From positions 1 through 63,114 of the forward strand of contig JACPDY010000040.1 of NCBI GenBank assembly GCA_016183775.1: DNA of 63,114 nucleotides, read 5' to 3'. Positions 18,917 through 28,381 of the stretch are shown here, piece after piece. Every line of letters begins with the position of its first letter. Positions within the stretch are counted from its first letter, which is position 1. This DNA comes from Bacteroidota bacterium (GTDB lineage: Bacteria; Bacteroidota; Bacteroidia; JABDFU01). A program made the translations under genes and the position numbers. The notes beneath the pieces were generated by a model. That model was not told the DNA's origin, made no database searches, and saw only the letters and a program-made list of their open reading frames with translations.

Positions 18917-20146
18917 ATGCTCAGCCTGTTAAGTGAATACAGAAAAATACCCCGGCACATTTTTTATGTGATCGTGGCCGAATTTTTTGTACAGCTGGTC
19001 AACTCATCCTTCCTCGCCATTCAACCTCTATTCATGCAGAACAACGGCTATACCGACGCGCAAAGCGCGGGGTACATAGGGTACCGCTTTTTAGGTGTAT
19101 TGGTGCTGGCCCTTCCGCTTGGTTTTTATATCAGGAACAAAAAGATCAAGAATCTCTTTTACCTGGCCGGCTTTGGAGTGCCTTTATTCGCGATGGCTAT
19201 TGTGTATGCCACCGCATACCATATTGACTGGATGGTATATTCATCACAGCTTTTGTGGGGAGCTTCATTTACATTTATACAGATACCCATACTGCCCTTT
19301 ATTTTTCGCACTTCACCAAAGGAAACACATATAGCTTCAATTACACTGAGCTATTCAACCTGGAGTTTTGCAAGTATATGCGGAGGATTGCTAATAGGAC
19401 TGCTGAATCATTATGACAATAAATTATTTAACGAAGAATATTTGCTCATTTTAATGTCCGCGATCGGATTAGCAGGTATTTTTTTTATTGCACGAATGGT
19501 TGTGAAAGAAGAACTACCTGAACAAACAGCGGCTAAACTCAACTTCGCAGATCACGATTGGGGCCGTATAGCCAAAGTGCTTGGACCCACTTTTCTTATC
19601 GCTATAGGTGCCGGCTTTACGATTCCCTTCCTCAATTTGTTTTTTGTGAATGTTCATAATATGACCACATCTGAATATTCATTCATTTACTCCTTAAGCG
19701 CCATCTTAGTGGCATTCGGTTCAATGTCCGTACCATTTATCAAAAAACGCTGGGGATATCATAAAGCGGTTCCCTTTACACAAAGCATGGCTATTGTAGC
19801 TCTTGTAGCAATGTCCACAACCCAATACTATAACCATCTTGGAATTGCAGTTTACATTGCTGTTATATTCTTTCTGTTACGCCAGCCTTTAATGAATATG
19901 GCCGGACCGATGACAACCGATGTTGTTATGGGCTACGCGGGTCCAAAGAACCGTGAAATGGTGAGCGCCCTAACCATGGCAATATGGAGCGGAAGCTGGT
20001 TCGTAAGTTCACGCATATTTGAAGTACTGCGTGAACTAAACTTTACTTATGTGAGTATTTTTTTAATTACAGCCTCGCTGTATGTTGTGGGTGTTGCCTG
20101 GTATTATATCCTTGTGAAGGAACACCAGAGAATGAAAGAAATATAA
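18917..20146 (+). CDS. MFS transporter
   Basis: A 409-aa polytopic membrane protein with about 12 hydrophobic segments arranged in two halves with a central loop (about 190-215). It starts in a helix (FYVIVAEFFVQLVNSSFLAI) and carries a loop with YIGYRFLGVLVLALPLGFYIRNKKIK, which fits the MFS TM2-TM3 region. The substrate cannot be assigned. It follows miaA closely on the same strand. Confidence 0.8.
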   Translation: MLSLLSEYRKIPRHIFYVIVAEFFVQLVNSSFLAIQPLFMQNNGYTDAQSAGYIGYRFLGVLVLALPLGFYIRNKKIKNLFYLAGFGVPLFAMAIVYATAYHIDWMVYSSQLLWGASFTFIQIPILPFIFRTSPKETHIASITLSYSTWSFASICGGLLIGLLNHYDNKLFNEEYLLILMSAIGLAGIFFIARMVVKEELPEQTAAKLNFADHDWGRIAKVLGPTFLIAIGAGFTIPFLNLFFVNVHNMTTSEYSFIYSLSAILVAFGSMSVPFIKKRWGYHKAVPFTQSMAIVALVAMSTTQYYNHLGIAVYIAVIFFLLRQPLMNMAGPMTTDVVMGYAGPKNREMVSALTMAIWSGSWFVSSRIFEVLRELNFTYVSIFLITASLYVVGVAWYYILVKEHQRMKEI

Positions 20147-20188
20147 ATCTGGTATATCCAAATTCATTACTTTAGTAAAACATTTCGA

Positions 20189-20204
20189 ATTTGCTTAAGC
20201 AAAT
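20189..20204. promoter_or_regulatory. Perfect 16-bp palindrome
   Basis: ATTTGCTTAAGCAAAT is fully self-complementary and lies 73 bp before the start of the next gene in a 130-bp intergenic gap. It could be an operator or chance in AT-rich DNA. Confidence 0.3.
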
Positions 20205-20276
20205 AGATACACAATAACGATTAGAGCTTCCTTCAATAAGAAATGGATATTATTAAAAACCGGAATTGCTCAAAGA

Positions 20277-21446
20277 ATGAAACATAAATATTATTGCCAA
20301 AACAGAAAGAGACCAGGTTTACTCCTTTTCTTATCAACACTCTTTTCTTTGTTTAGTTTTGAATTGTCCGCGCAAGGCTGCAGCGATGCCGGGGTATGCT
20401 CTATCGGCTCATTGGGGTTAGTGCAATTTAAATATGAGCCTCTTGCCCATGATGAACTTAAATTAATACAAATTCCTGATGAAGATACAACCCTTGACAC
20501 TATTAACCTCTCGAAACAGGGATTGAAATTTACTTCAAAAAAAATTCAGAAGGATTCTGTTTTACAAAAAAAATCACAAGTCGCAACTAAATCTTTTCAA
20601 ACCGATTCTATAAAGGCAAAGCCCGCTTATACTTCAAATTACTATCAACAATTTCCCAAGTATTTCTTTCAATATACAACATCTTATGGCGTGGGAGATA
20701 ATGCCACCAGCATATTAACAAATCAACTTGAAGCGAATGCAGGTTTTTTCAAGCATAAACTTTTTACCCAAATAAAGCTTCCATTTGTTTTCATTAATGG
20801 AAAACTGGGTAGCGTTAGTGGCCCAGGGGACATAACTGCAAGTGTAAGTTTTCTCGTCTATAATAATTTAATTTCCAATTTAAGTTTAGTAGGAGGAATT
20901 AAATTCCCTTTAAATAATTCTAATTTTTCAAAAAATAATCTACCCCTTCCAATGGTATATCAAACAAGTCTTGGAACAACTGATGCTCTCATAGGAGCTA
21001 AATATTCATTTAAAAAATGGGAGTTAACCTTTGGATATCAACACTCATTTAATGCCAATAAGAACGAGTATTTGCACCTTCCATTAATAATTAACAACAG
21101 TAATTACAATGATTATTTCGAATCTAACAAACTGAAACGAGCCGATGACGGAATAGTAAGAGTTAACCGAAAATTTTTAGTTAAAAAATTAAATTTGAAT
21201 GCAGGCTTACTGCTTATTTATCACATGGCAAACGATAATATAATAAATGCAAAAGGGGAAGAAGATCAGGCAGTGGGGTCGAAAGGATTAACTTTAAATC
21301 TGAATTTTTCCGGAATAATTCCTGTTTCAAAAAAAATTGATCTCGTATTTATCTTCGCCAATCCGGTTATTGTCAGGAAATCCAGACCGGATGGACTAAC
21401 CCGTGTATTTGTTTTAATTGCTGGAATAAAATATAATTTATTTTAA
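20277..21446 (+). CDS. Predicted outer-membrane beta-barrel protein
   Basis: A 389-aa protein with a signal peptide ending near FELSAQ (about 33). A linker rich in K, S and T follows (about 60-120). From about 120 on, alternating polar/hydrophobic strands are seen (YFFQYTTSYGVG, GFFKHKLFTQIKLPFVFING, LVGGIKFPLN), finishing in VLIAGIKYNLF. A terminal aromatic residue is typical of BAM-assembled barrels. Several predicted Bacteroidota transport barrels look like this, but I do not recognise a specific family. It precedes a convergent DUF2279 gene. Confidence 0.65.
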   Translation: MKHKYYCQNRKRPGLLLFLSTLFSLFSFELSAQGCSDAGVCSIGSLGLVQFKYEPLAHDELKLIQIPDEDTTLDTINLSKQGLKFTSKKIQKDSVLQKKSQVATKSFQTDSIKAKPAYTSNYYQQFPKYFFQYTTSYGVGDNATSILTNQLEANAGFFKHKLFTQIKLPFVFINGKLGSVSGPGDITASVSFLVYNNLISNLSLVGGIKFPLNNSNFSKNNLPLPMVYQTSLGTTDALIGAKYSFKKWELTFGYQHSFNANKNEYLHLPLIINNSNYNDYFESNKLKRADDGIVRVNRKFLVKKLNLNAGLLLIYHMANDNIINAKGEEDQAVGSKGLTLNLNFSGIIPVSKKIDLVFIFANPVIVRKSRPDGLTRVFVLIAGIKYNLF

Positions 21447-21482
21447 TAGGGCAATGGATCAGCTGTTTTCTGGGATGCAGTA

Positions 21483-22421
21483 TTAAAAATAAATTCCCCA
21501 ACCCTTCATCCCCTTCTCACTGAACTCCAAAGCAGGTGCCGGTATTTTAATAAAACCAATAACATTAAACACTGTTTTCAAAAAATGTGACCTTGTTTTG
21601 ATACGGGTCAGATCAACATCTAAGGATAAATATATTTTCCGATAGCGTTCAAATACGGGCAACAAATTTCCCCCGGAATCGAACGGAGGATTGAACATAG
21701 CTCCTGTCATACCTTCGGCGCTATAACCAACAGCGATATTCAGCCATTTGGGAAATTTATTTTCCTTATGCAAAAATGAACTGACATTTGCCGAGAGCCA
21801 ATACGTTTGTCCATTATAATCTTTCAATGATTGTTCCATGAAATTATTGCCTAACATATTGGGGCGATATTGTGGATACTCCGTTTGATGAAATGAATAT
21901 TTAAAAGAAAAACGCTGCTCATCCCAGGCTAACTCCTGGCCGATCAGCAAAGCGCTTCCTAATGTATTGGCCGCAAGATCGCCAACAGAAAATCCCCATT
22001 GCGAAGAGAATCCATCCAGAATCTCGAGCGTACTTTGATACAGAGAACCTACCCCGCCGCCATACCAGATAGCTTTCTTGCGCTCTACCCCACTCCACTT
22101 CATTAAATTAAGTCCTGTCCTGCCAATATAATATGCGGTTACAACATGTCCGGCTTTATCCATTGCAAGCCATTCATCATTGTCATTAAAAAAATGAAAC
22201 GATGAGCGCGGGTAATTTGAATACCACAAAGTACCTAATGCAGCCAGGGTTCCGGCGTAAAGTCCGGCTTCAACAGCTATCACAGTATTAAACCTGATTT
22301 TATTAAACTGCGGAGCGGGTGCAAAAAAGGAAGACGTATCGTTTTGCTGAGCACCGGCAAATAGCGGGAAAGAAAGACAACAAAAAAGAATTGCTTGTTT
22401 GCTTTTATACCAACTTGTCAT
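21483..22421 (-). CDS. DUF2279 family exported protein
   Basis: 312 aa from the ATG at 22421, which opens a clean signal peptide (KQAILFCCLSFPLFAGAQ). The frame could extend to 22514, but those 31 residues include translated repeat sequence. The DUF2279 core has NDEWLAMDKAGHVVTAYYIG (about 72-91) and SVGDLAANTLGSALLIGQEL (about 146-165). Function unknown; the envelope location is inferred from the signal. The chosen start codon itself lies inside a palindromic repeat (22401-22472). Confidence 0.8.
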   Translation of the reverse strand: MTSWYKSKQAILFCCLSFPLFAGAQQNDTSSFFAPAPQFNKIRFNTVIAVEAGLYAGTLAALGTLWYSNYPRSSFHFFNDNDEWLAMDKAGHVVTAYYIGRTGLNLMKWSGVERKKAIWYGGGVGSLYQSTLEILDGFSSQWGFSVGDLAANTLGSALLIGQELAWDEQRFSFKYSFHQTEYPQYRPNMLGNNFMEQSLKDYNGQTYWLSANVSSFLHKENKFPKWLNIAVGYSAEGMTGAMFNPPFDSGGNLLPVFERYRKIYLSLDVDLTRIKTRSHFLKTVFNVIGFIKIPAPALEFSEKGMKGWGIYF

Positions 22422-22472
22422 CAAGTCTGACAAAAAAAACAGTGGACTTGATGACTTAGTTGGTATTATGCC
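22401..22472 (-). repeat. ATACCAAC palindromic element, copy 1
   Basis: ATACCAAC (22407-22414) pairs with GTTGGTAT (22459-22466), with inner arms GTCATCAAGTC and GACTTGATGAC. It shares GGCATAATACCAACTA and TTTTGTCAGACTTG with the element at 30370-30437. It spans the start codon of the DUF2279 gene. Confidence 0.75.
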
Positions 22473-22583
22473 CTGCGTATTTGGCATTCTTGTTGGCGGC
22501 TTGGTATTAAACATGATTGTACCCCTTCAAAAGTAATTTTTACATATAAAACGGGGTAAGTTACTGCATTTTGAAAAGATTGT

Positions 22584-22639
22584 AAGCCGGAAGTCCGAAG
22601 CCGGAAGACTTCAAGCTTCCGACTCCGGACTTCCAACCT
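22584..22639. repeat. Imperfect palindrome (CCGGAAGTCCGAAG type)
   Basis: CCGGAAGTCCGAAGCCGGAAG is mirrored by AGCTTCCGACTCCGGACTTCC. It lies in the gap between the DUF2279 start and the end of serC and could act as a terminator or mRNA stabiliser for serC. Confidence 0.6.
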
Positions 22640-22706
22640 TTAAATACACTATGCTGAAATTTATCCCGTTCACGATAGCAATAATGAGCGAGGGATACGA
22701 GGGCCG

Positions 22707-23777
22707 CTATGCGAACTTCTTTTCAAAGTCCTTCATCACATCAACCAATACCTGCACACTTTCAAGTGGAAGCGCATTGTATAAGGATGCGCGGTATCCT
22801 CCGACATCGCGGTGGCCGCGGAGACCACTGAGATTAGCCGATTTTGCCAGCTTATCAAACTCGGGTTCCAGTTCGGGTTTAGACATCACGAATGTAACGT
22901 TCATGTTCGAACGGTCTTCTTTTGCAGTAGTTCCTGTAAACAGCGAGTTGCGATCGATCTCCGTGTAAAGCGTATCCGCCTTTTGCTGGTTTATTTTTTC
23001 GATCCACTCCACTCCTCCGTTCTTTTTCAACCAACGAAGTGTCAACATAGTAACATAAATAGGAAAAACAGGAGGGGTATTATACATTGAACCGTTTTTA
23101 ATATGAATACGGTAATCCAACATTGAAAGCATCGGACGATTTACCTTTCCTAAAACAGATTCCCTTACAGCAACCATGGTAGCACCTGCAGGGCCCATAT
23201 TTTTCTGCGCACCCGCATAGATCAGTGAGAATTTCTTTCCGTCTACTTTACGACTGAAAATATCGCTTGACATGTCACAAACGAGACTGGCAGCCGTTGG
23301 AAACTTCTTGATCTGCGTTCCATAAATGGTATTGTTGGATGTTACGTGCAAATAATCCAGTGTTGTAGGGATACCGTAACCCTTTGGAACGTATGAAAAC
23401 TTCTTGTCTTCTGAAGAAGCGATAACCTGCGTATTACCAATTAATTTCGATTCCTTGATCGCTTTGGTGGCCCAAACACCGGTGTTTACATACCCGGCTG
23501 TTCCGCCATCGCGCAATAAATTATACGGAACCATCGCGAACTGGAGGCTGGCTCCGCCGCCTAAAAACATTACTTTATAACTATCATCCAGGTATAATAA
23601 TTCTTTAACAAGCGCCATCGACTCTTCCATTACAGCCTCGTAATTTTTGCTGCGGTGAGAAATCTCTAACAGAGAAAGATTAAGATTATCAAAATTAATA
23701 CAAGCTTCTGCGGCTTGTTGTAAAACCTCCTGCGGTAATATACCGGGACCTGCACTGAAATTATGAACCTTCGTCAT
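22707..23777 (-). CDS. serC: Phosphoserine/phosphohydroxythreonine aminotransferase
   Basis: 356 aa from the ATG at 23777 (KVHNFSAGPGILP, the standard family start). An in-frame ATG at 23819 would add 14 residues, but it falls on the likely transcription start. A PLP-dependent class V aminotransferase of serine biosynthesis (3-phosphohydroxypyruvate to phosphoserine) and of the pyridoxal branch. Residues: FLGGGASLQFAM (about 71-82, cofactor phosphate), CDMSSDIFS (about 167) and the Schiff-base lysine in YAGAQKNMGPAG (K192). It ends with the substrate-binding HRDVGGYRASLYNA. serA is not in the window. Confidence 0.93.
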   Translation of the reverse strand: MTKVHNFSAGPGILPQEVLQQAAEACINFDNLNLSLLEISHRSKNYEAVMEESMALVKELLYLDDSYKVMFLGGGASLQFAMVPYNLLRDGGTAGYVNTGVWATKAIKESKLIGNTQVIASSEDKKFSYVPKGYGIPTTLDYLHVTSNNTIYGTQIKKFPTAASLVCDMSSDIFSRKVDGKKFSLIYAGAQKNMGPAGATMVAVRESVLGKVNRPMLSMLDYRIHIKNGSMYNTPPVFPIYVTMLTLRWLKKNGGVEWIEKINQQKADTLYTEIDRNSLFTGTTAKEDRSNMNVTFVMSKPELEPEFDKLAKSANLSGLRGHRDVGGYRASLYNALPLESVQVLVDVMKDFEKKFA

Positions 23778-23823
23778 TGTCTTCTGCTGGTTTTTGATTG
23801 TTGATATAAGTGTTTCCATGCCT

Positions 23824-23853
23824 TAAAGGTAAAAAAGATTTGACTTGAACAAT
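23824..23853 (-). promoter_or_regulatory. Possible serC promoter
   Basis: On the minus strand ATTG (23853-23850), 18 bp, TACCTTTA (23831-23824) is a near match to the TTTG/TAnnTTTG pattern. Transcription would then begin near 23819, which favours translation from 23777. Confidence 0.3.
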
Positions 23854-23893
23854 GAAATTGCAGAAAATTATTGGCAGGAATTTGCTTAATTAT

Positions 23894-25294
23894 TCACTCT
23901 TGCCGTTTCATAAATTTTTTAATAATACTGCCTTCCTCTCTGCCGCTAATAACAATTGTGTATATACCGGCAGCCATATCGGAAGGAAGATTGATGACCT
24001 TTATGGTTGAATCCGGAACAACAATCTTATCCGAAAAAATCCGCCTGCCCAAAAGATCAATTATACAGATTTCACTTTCGTTTTTCTGACCATTACCCGC
24101 AACTATTGTTAATTCCCTTCCTGCCGGATCAGTGTAAATATAAAATTCCGCCCCCGGAATAGTTTCATTTGTTACAGCTGTTATTCCTACATAGAAATCA
24201 GTTGTTACAGTCTGGGTCTTATACATCGCTTCAAATTTCCATTTTCCCATTGGGGCATTGGCGGGTAAAGTATAATTCCAACACCAGAAGGTTGGATAAT
24301 CATAATCGGAGGCTGATGTGCGTGACCATGTTTTCCAAACCGACCCATCCGGCCTGTATACTTTAAAAGCCGTATTATCGGCCAATCTTTCAAGATGATA
24401 AAAAGCGGAAAAGTAAACGATCTCTCCCGGTGAAAATGTTTTCTTTTCATATGAAACAGAACCATTTGCCGGACATCCCCATTTAACAACAGGAACAGCG
24501 CTTCCGGTCATTATCTTATCCAGCTTGGCATCATAATAGGGTAATTGGCCCGCCCACCAGGATGTAGTGCCGTTGAGTAAATTACAAGTACCTGAAAAAG
24601 GGTCAATGAGATTTGTTTTTGACGCCGTGGTGTAAACCTCAAAATGCAAATGAGGATCTGAAGATTTGCCCGAACTTCCCACAATCCCCAGAAACTCCCC
24701 TTTAGAAACAGTGGATCCGACACCCTTTGCAGTCAATGAGTTTTTTTTCATATGCCAGTATAATGCCACAGAACCATCCACATGTTGTACAATAATAGCA
24801 TTGGCGGGATTTGAATTGGATGTGCAATTCATGTCAAACTCCCCATCGTGCCAATACGTAATAGTTCCTGCCTGAGCGGCAATAACCTTTACAAGGTTAC
24901 TGTTCATCTTATCATAATTAAAGGGCCATAATACAATATCGGTTCCTTTATGACCATCATACGTAATAGCGCCGCAGTTATAATCCTTCACCTGGGAGGA
25001 AGCCGTATTCTGATCAACATAGTTGGAGATAGCGTAATAACCTGGATCGGTAAGGCTTATATCCTTCTCCAAGGGCCAATCAAATGCTACAATTGATGTT
25101 TTCGAGTTGACCGGAAGGGAATTTAATGATAACCGAATAGCATTTTGGTTTGCTATTTCAAAAATCGAATCTCTTTCCTTATCAGATATGCAATCGGCAG
25201 ATTTTGTTAAAACTTCGCCTCCACCCGTGGGAATCTGACCAAAAACAAAAAGCGAAGAATAAATAATTGAAGTTAAAAGCAGGTATTGTTTCAT
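23894..25294 (-). CDS. Secreted M23 metallopeptidase with T9SS sorting domain
   Basis: 466 aa from the ATG at 25294 (an earlier start at 25312 adds 6 residues before the signal peptide). Signal peptide KQYLLLTSIIYSSLFVFG. The LytM/M23 domain (about 90-235) has the zinc ligands in GHKGTD (H115, D119) and HLHFE (H217), plus H181 in LYWHMK, so it should cleave peptide crosslinks in peptidoglycan. A beta-sandwich region follows (about 270-365). The C-terminal 80 residues are a type A sorting domain (ELTIVAGNG...ICIIDLLGRRIFSD...GIYTIVISG...IIKKFMKRQ). Export through T9SS to the surface or medium is inferred from this domain. Confidence 0.9.
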   Translation of the reverse strand: MKQYLLLTSIIYSSLFVFGQIPTGGGEVLTKSADCISDKERDSIFEIANQNAIRLSLNSLPVNSKTSIVAFDWPLEKDISLTDPGYYAISNYVDQNTASSQVKDYNCGAITYDGHKGTDIVLWPFNYDKMNSNLVKVIAAQAGTITYWHDGEFDMNCTSNSNPANAIIVQHVDGSVALYWHMKKNSLTAKGVGSTVSKGEFLGIVGSSGKSSDPHLHFEVYTTASKTNLIDPFSGTCNLLNGTTSWWAGQLPYYDAKLDKIMTGSAVPVVKWGCPANGSVSYEKKTFSPGEIVYFSAFYHLERLADNTAFKVYRPDGSVWKTWSRTSASDYDYPTFWCWNYTLPANAPMGKWKFEAMYKTQTVTTDFYVGITAVTNETIPGAEFYIYTDPAGRELTIVAGNGQKNESEICIIDLLGRRIFSDKIVVPDSTIKVINLPSDMAAGIYTIVISGREEGSIIKKFMKRQE

Positions 25295-25323
25295 ACACCG
25301 AATACTTACCAAGCAATTTACAA

Positions 25324-26238
25324 CTATTTTTTCGGTTCATAAAGTTTTTCGTTATCATATTCCCTGCTTTTATCCTTAGGGTCATTATACTTATTATCCT
25401 TAGTGGATTTACCATTCCGTGCATCTACGTCGGCCACATAAACCCATTTGCCCTTTTTAAATTCAAGCGCGTCAAAACTGAAATCGGGCCCATAATACTG
25501 GTGCTGTCCCTCAAACCCGGGCTGAGATGGCGATAAATGATCGAAAACGATCCGTTTGGTTTCCTCAAAATATTTTAATGACATGGCAGTTTGTGCAGAA
25601 TATTCGAAAATGACCCTTTTGGGAGATCTCTTCTCCAGTTTAAAAAGATCAACGCCAAAACGAGGGCTGCCGTCAGAAACAAAATAAAGTACGTCAATGA
25701 TCTTTTTGCCGGTAAGTTTATCATTCCCATCCTTGGCCAAGAGAGTATAATACTTTTTCCGTTTAACTTTAACAGGAATTATTTTGTAATACAACATTCC
25801 AATCCATTTATTGGCATCACCAACAGTATTATCCGGATTTTTTATATCGTCCGACTTATCAATTAACGCGTATAAACGACAGGTCTTGCGCCTGGCATCA
25901 TAGGTTTGTATAAACCCGCAGTGGTTATACGTTCCATCTTCTTTCGGAATATCCCAGTTAATGATCCTAAAGCTCTTATCGGGCGAATAGATCCGGCCAA
26001 TTTCTTTTAGGGAATCGAAGGGGTATTCGAAAGAGGTACAGATATTTAACGCACGCTCAAATACGGTTTTAAATTTAGTATTGATCTCCTGTTTTGCTTT
26101 ATCTGTTTTAACGGAGTATAGATTCTTTTCCAATTGCAATAGCGTATCCTCATACGCTTTAAAGCCCTGCTGGGCCATTACGCATTGCACTAAAGCAACA
26201 ACAAGACCGGTCACAATGTATTTTATACGAATACTCAT
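25324..26238 (-). CDS. Exported protein of unknown function
   Basis: A 304-aa protein with a signal peptide (GLVVALVQCVMAQ, to about residue 22). The body has aromatic beta-rich blocks: FRIINWDIPKEDGTYNHCGF (about 90-109), KWIGMLYYKIIPVKVKRKKY (about 143-162) and VIFEYSAQTAMSLKY (about 208-222). The C-terminal 40 residues are very rich in K and D (NGKSTKDNKYNDPKDKSREY). It looks like a conserved but uncharacterised Bacteroidota family; no catalytic motif is recognised. It lies 29 bp upstream of the M23 peptidase gene on the same strand, so both may be one transcript. Confidence 0.7.
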   Translation of the reverse strand: MSIRIKYIVTGLVVALVQCVMAQQGFKAYEDTLLQLEKNLYSVKTDKAKQEINTKFKTVFERALNICTSFEYPFDSLKEIGRIYSPDKSFRIINWDIPKEDGTYNHCGFIQTYDARRKTCRLYALIDKSDDIKNPDNTVGDANKWIGMLYYKIIPVKVKRKKYYTLLAKDGNDKLTGKKIIDVLYFVSDGSPRFGVDLFKLEKRSPKRVIFEYSAQTAMSLKYFEETKRIVFDHLSPSQPGFEGQHQYYGPDFSFDALEFKKGKWVYVADVDARNGKSTKDNKYNDPKDKSREYDNEKLYEPKK

Positions 26239-26281
26239 GCTCAGGTTATAACGTTATTATCATTCACTATATTACACACAA

Positions 26282-26310
26282 AATGCCATCCACCTGAGGT
26301 GAATGGCATT
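26282..26310 (-). terminator. Hairpin terminator after ferredoxin gene
   Basis: AATGCCAT-c-CACCT-GAGGTG-a-ATGGCATT forms a near-perfect stem. On the minus strand a short T-rich stretch follows. It lies 20 bp past the ferredoxin stop and separates it from the next minus-strand gene. Confidence 0.6.
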
Positions 26311-26330
26311 AAAATATTAAATATTTATGC

Positions 26331-26681
26331 TTACAGATGGAGAGATTCCTTTTTAGCCAGCAGCTCCTCTTTTGTTTCAACATTATCTTCATCGCTAACA
26401 CAGCAATCAACAGGACAAACAGCTGCACATTGCGGCTCATCATGGAAACCTGTACACTCTGTGCATTTATCCGCAACAATATAATAGAGATCCATTGACT
26501 TAGGCGACTGAGCTGCATCTGCGTCCACAGTTTGCTTGCTATTCTTCCCCGTAAATTCTCCTTTTAAAGAAGTTCCATCCGCAAAGCGCCACTCGGCAGC
26601 ACCTTCATATATCGCATTGTTGGGGCACTCTGGTTCACAGGCTCCGCAATTAATGCATTCATCTGTTATTTTAATAGCCAT
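26331..26681 (-). CDS. 4Fe-4S dicluster ferredoxin
   Basis: A 116-aa soluble electron carrier with two cluster-binding sites. The first begins CINCGACEPECP (about 10-21). The second is split by a longer insert: CTECTGF...CAAVCPVDCC (about 73-93), the arrangement seen in Allochromatium-type ferredoxins. The C-terminus is an acidic then basic tail. It lies close to a divergent acyl-CoA reductase and near serC, a grouping I recall as common in Bacteroidota. The redox partner is unknown. Confidence 0.9.
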   Translation of the reverse strand: MAIKITDECINCGACEPECPNNAIYEGAAEWRFADGTSLKGEFTGKNSKQTVDADAAQSPKSMDLYYIVADKCTECTGFHDEPQCAAVCPVDCCVSDEDNVETKEELLAKKESLHL

Positions 26682-26793
26682 ATCTCTTAACTTTGAACTG
26701 CAAAGATACGAATGTTATGGGAAATGGAAAATGAGGGATGGAAGATGGGATAAAATAATTCTGATGTGCTGGAAAGAATTTTAGCTTTGTCTG

Positions 26794-26890
26794 TAATTTG
26801 TTTTGTTCCGTAGGAACACCTCTGCCGGAGGCGGGAAATATCGGTAGAAGACCACACCCATTAATCAAAGTCCCGTCAGGGACGAAATAT
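26794..26890. repeat. Composite palindromic intergenic element
   Basis: Three short hairpins follow each other: GTTCC-gta-GGAAC (26805-26817), a CC...GG unit around gccgga, and TCCC-gtca-GGGA (26871-26882), joined by GAAGACCACACCCATTAAT. It resembles a widely dispersed Bacteroidota repeat and occupies the middle of the 407-bp gap 26682-27088. The promoters of ferredoxin and acyl-CoA reductase should flank it. Confidence 0.65.
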
Positions 26891-27088
26891 AAATCATTAT
26901 GGCAAATACCTATACCCAAATTCATATTCAGGCGGTTTTTACTATGCAAAACCGCGACTGCGTAATTGTGCACTACACCTGTTTTTTATAAGAAAGCCGA
27001 GGAAGATGTTAAATGAAACGTGAAAGACGGAGATTCTGGTATTTTTATTTCACTAATAATAAAAACGTAAACTTATTTTGTTAATCTG

Positions 27089-28135
27089 ATGATAATTCAG
27101 CAAAAAATAAATGCCTTTGAACAACTCGGTAGTGTATTTAAACTGGCGGCACAGGCAGATGAAACAATTCCGGATACGCCTCATGCCCAAAAACTGGCAG
27201 AATTAGCCCATTCTGTTCATATTTACAATGGCTGGTTTACAAAAGAAAATGTTTTAAACGCATTTGAGGCTCTGGGCAAAATGCTCACGAGAGAAAATCT
27301 TGAAAAATGGCTGAATAGTTACGAAATAAAAGATGTAACCCAAAAAAACATAGGCATTATCATGGCCGGCAATATACCGCTGGTTGGCTTCCATGATATG
27401 CTTTGTGTGCTGATGAGTGGTCATAAGCTGATCATTAAAGCCTCATCGAATGATCAGCAATTGCCAAAATGTGCGGCGGAAATACTTATTTCGATCGATC
27501 CCGAATTTAAAGATCGCATCACTTTTACTGAAGGACAATTAAAAAATATAGATGCTGTGATAGCCACCGGAAGCAATAATTCGTCGCGGTATTTCGAATA
27601 TTATTTCAGTAAGCTTCCGCATATAATCCGCAAAAACCGTAACTCCATTGCTGTATTGAATGGCTCTGAAACAGCGGATGAAATGCGCTTACTTGGCAAT
27701 GATATCTTTCAGTATTTCGGCCTCGGCTGCAGAAACGTTTCAAAACTATTTGTCCCGACCGGATATGATTTCGACAATATTTTCAGAGCCGTTTTTGATT
27801 TTCGTTCGGTATTACAAAACAATAAATACTGCAATAATTACGAGTACAATAAAACCGTTTACCTGATGAGCGGAATAAAACTCCTTGAAAACGGGTTTCT
27901 GCTGCTTAAAGAAGACATTGGGCTTGCCTCACCGGTGGCAGTGTTGTATTATGAATATTATAAAAGTGAGCCTGACCTGATCGAACGGCTTCGCATGGAT
28001 GCTCCACACATACAATGTATTGTTTCGAAAATGAAATGCATTAAAAACACTGTCGGTTTTGGTGAGGCACAAACACCTGAACTATGGGATTATGCGGATG
28101 GACTGGACACCATGAAATTTTTATTGAACGTTTAA
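27089..28135 (+). CDS. LuxC-like acyl-CoA reductase
   Basis: A 348-aa protein of the LuxC acyl-CoA reductase family (aldehyde dehydrogenase fold). Recognisable blocks are IGIIMAGNIPLVGFHDMLCV (about 88-107), SGHKLIIKASSNDQQLP (about 111-127) and a cysteine in the YFGLGCRNVSKLFVP block (about 210-224). That cysteine is at the place of the catalytic thiol. It would reduce an acyl-CoA to an aldehyde with NAD(P)H. There are no lux genes, so the role is not luminescence. It is divergent from ferredoxin. Confidence 0.85.
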   Translation: MIIQQKINAFEQLGSVFKLAAQADETIPDTPHAQKLAELAHSVHIYNGWFTKENVLNAFEALGKMLTRENLEKWLNSYEIKDVTQKNIGIIMAGNIPLVGFHDMLCVLMSGHKLIIKASSNDQQLPKCAAEILISIDPEFKDRITFTEGQLKNIDAVIATGSNNSSRYFEYYFSKLPHIIRKNRNSIAVLNGSETADEMRLLGNDIFQYFGLGCRNVSKLFVPTGYDFDNIFRAVFDFRSVLQNNKYCNNYEYNKTVYLMSGIKLLENGFLLLKEDIGLASPVAVLYYEYYKSEPDLIERLRMDAPHIQCIVSKMKCIKNTVGFGEAQTPELWDYADGLDTMKFLLNV

Positions 28136-28147
28136 AGGAAGTACTAT

Positions 28148-28381
28148 TTAAGAATAATGCCCCGTCTTACGCATGGCTCTCCTGCGTTTTCGCATCTCAC
28201 GTTTATCCGCTTTAATACCTTTTTTTATAACCCGCTTATTTTCCCTGTTTATGGCATCGCTTGGCTTTACCCGCTGTTCACGTGTTTTATTGACGGGCCC
28301 GCTTGATCGACAGGCAATTAAAAAAAATAAGATGCTAACGAAGAATACTTTATTTAATCTATTTCTGTTCGATACGCTCAT
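28148..28381 (-). CDS. Small basic lipoprotein
   Basis: 77 aa from the ATG at 28381 (a TTG three codons earlier is possible). A hydrophobic segment ending in the lipobox LIAC marks a lipoprotein. The mature part is only about 53 residues and strongly basic (KKGIKADKREMRKRRRAMRK). Function unknown. Such a tail could contact LPS or peptidoglycan; that is only a guess. It is convergent with the acyl-CoA reductase. Confidence 0.6.
   Translation of the reverse strand: MSVSNRNRLNKVFFVSILFFLIACRSSGPVNKTREQRVKPSDAINRENKRVIKKGIKADKREMRKRRRAMRKTGHYS

Noticed and set aside
22422-22514. Longer N-terminus for the DUF2279 protein
   Set aside because: It would place 31 residues, partly from a palindromic repeat, before a normal signal peptide.
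26671-26973. 100-aa minus-strand ORF in front of acyl-CoA reductase
   Set aside because: It is the translation of a dispersed palindromic element (VPDGTLINGCGLL...PTEQN) and is not a gene; it also overlaps the ferredoxin start.
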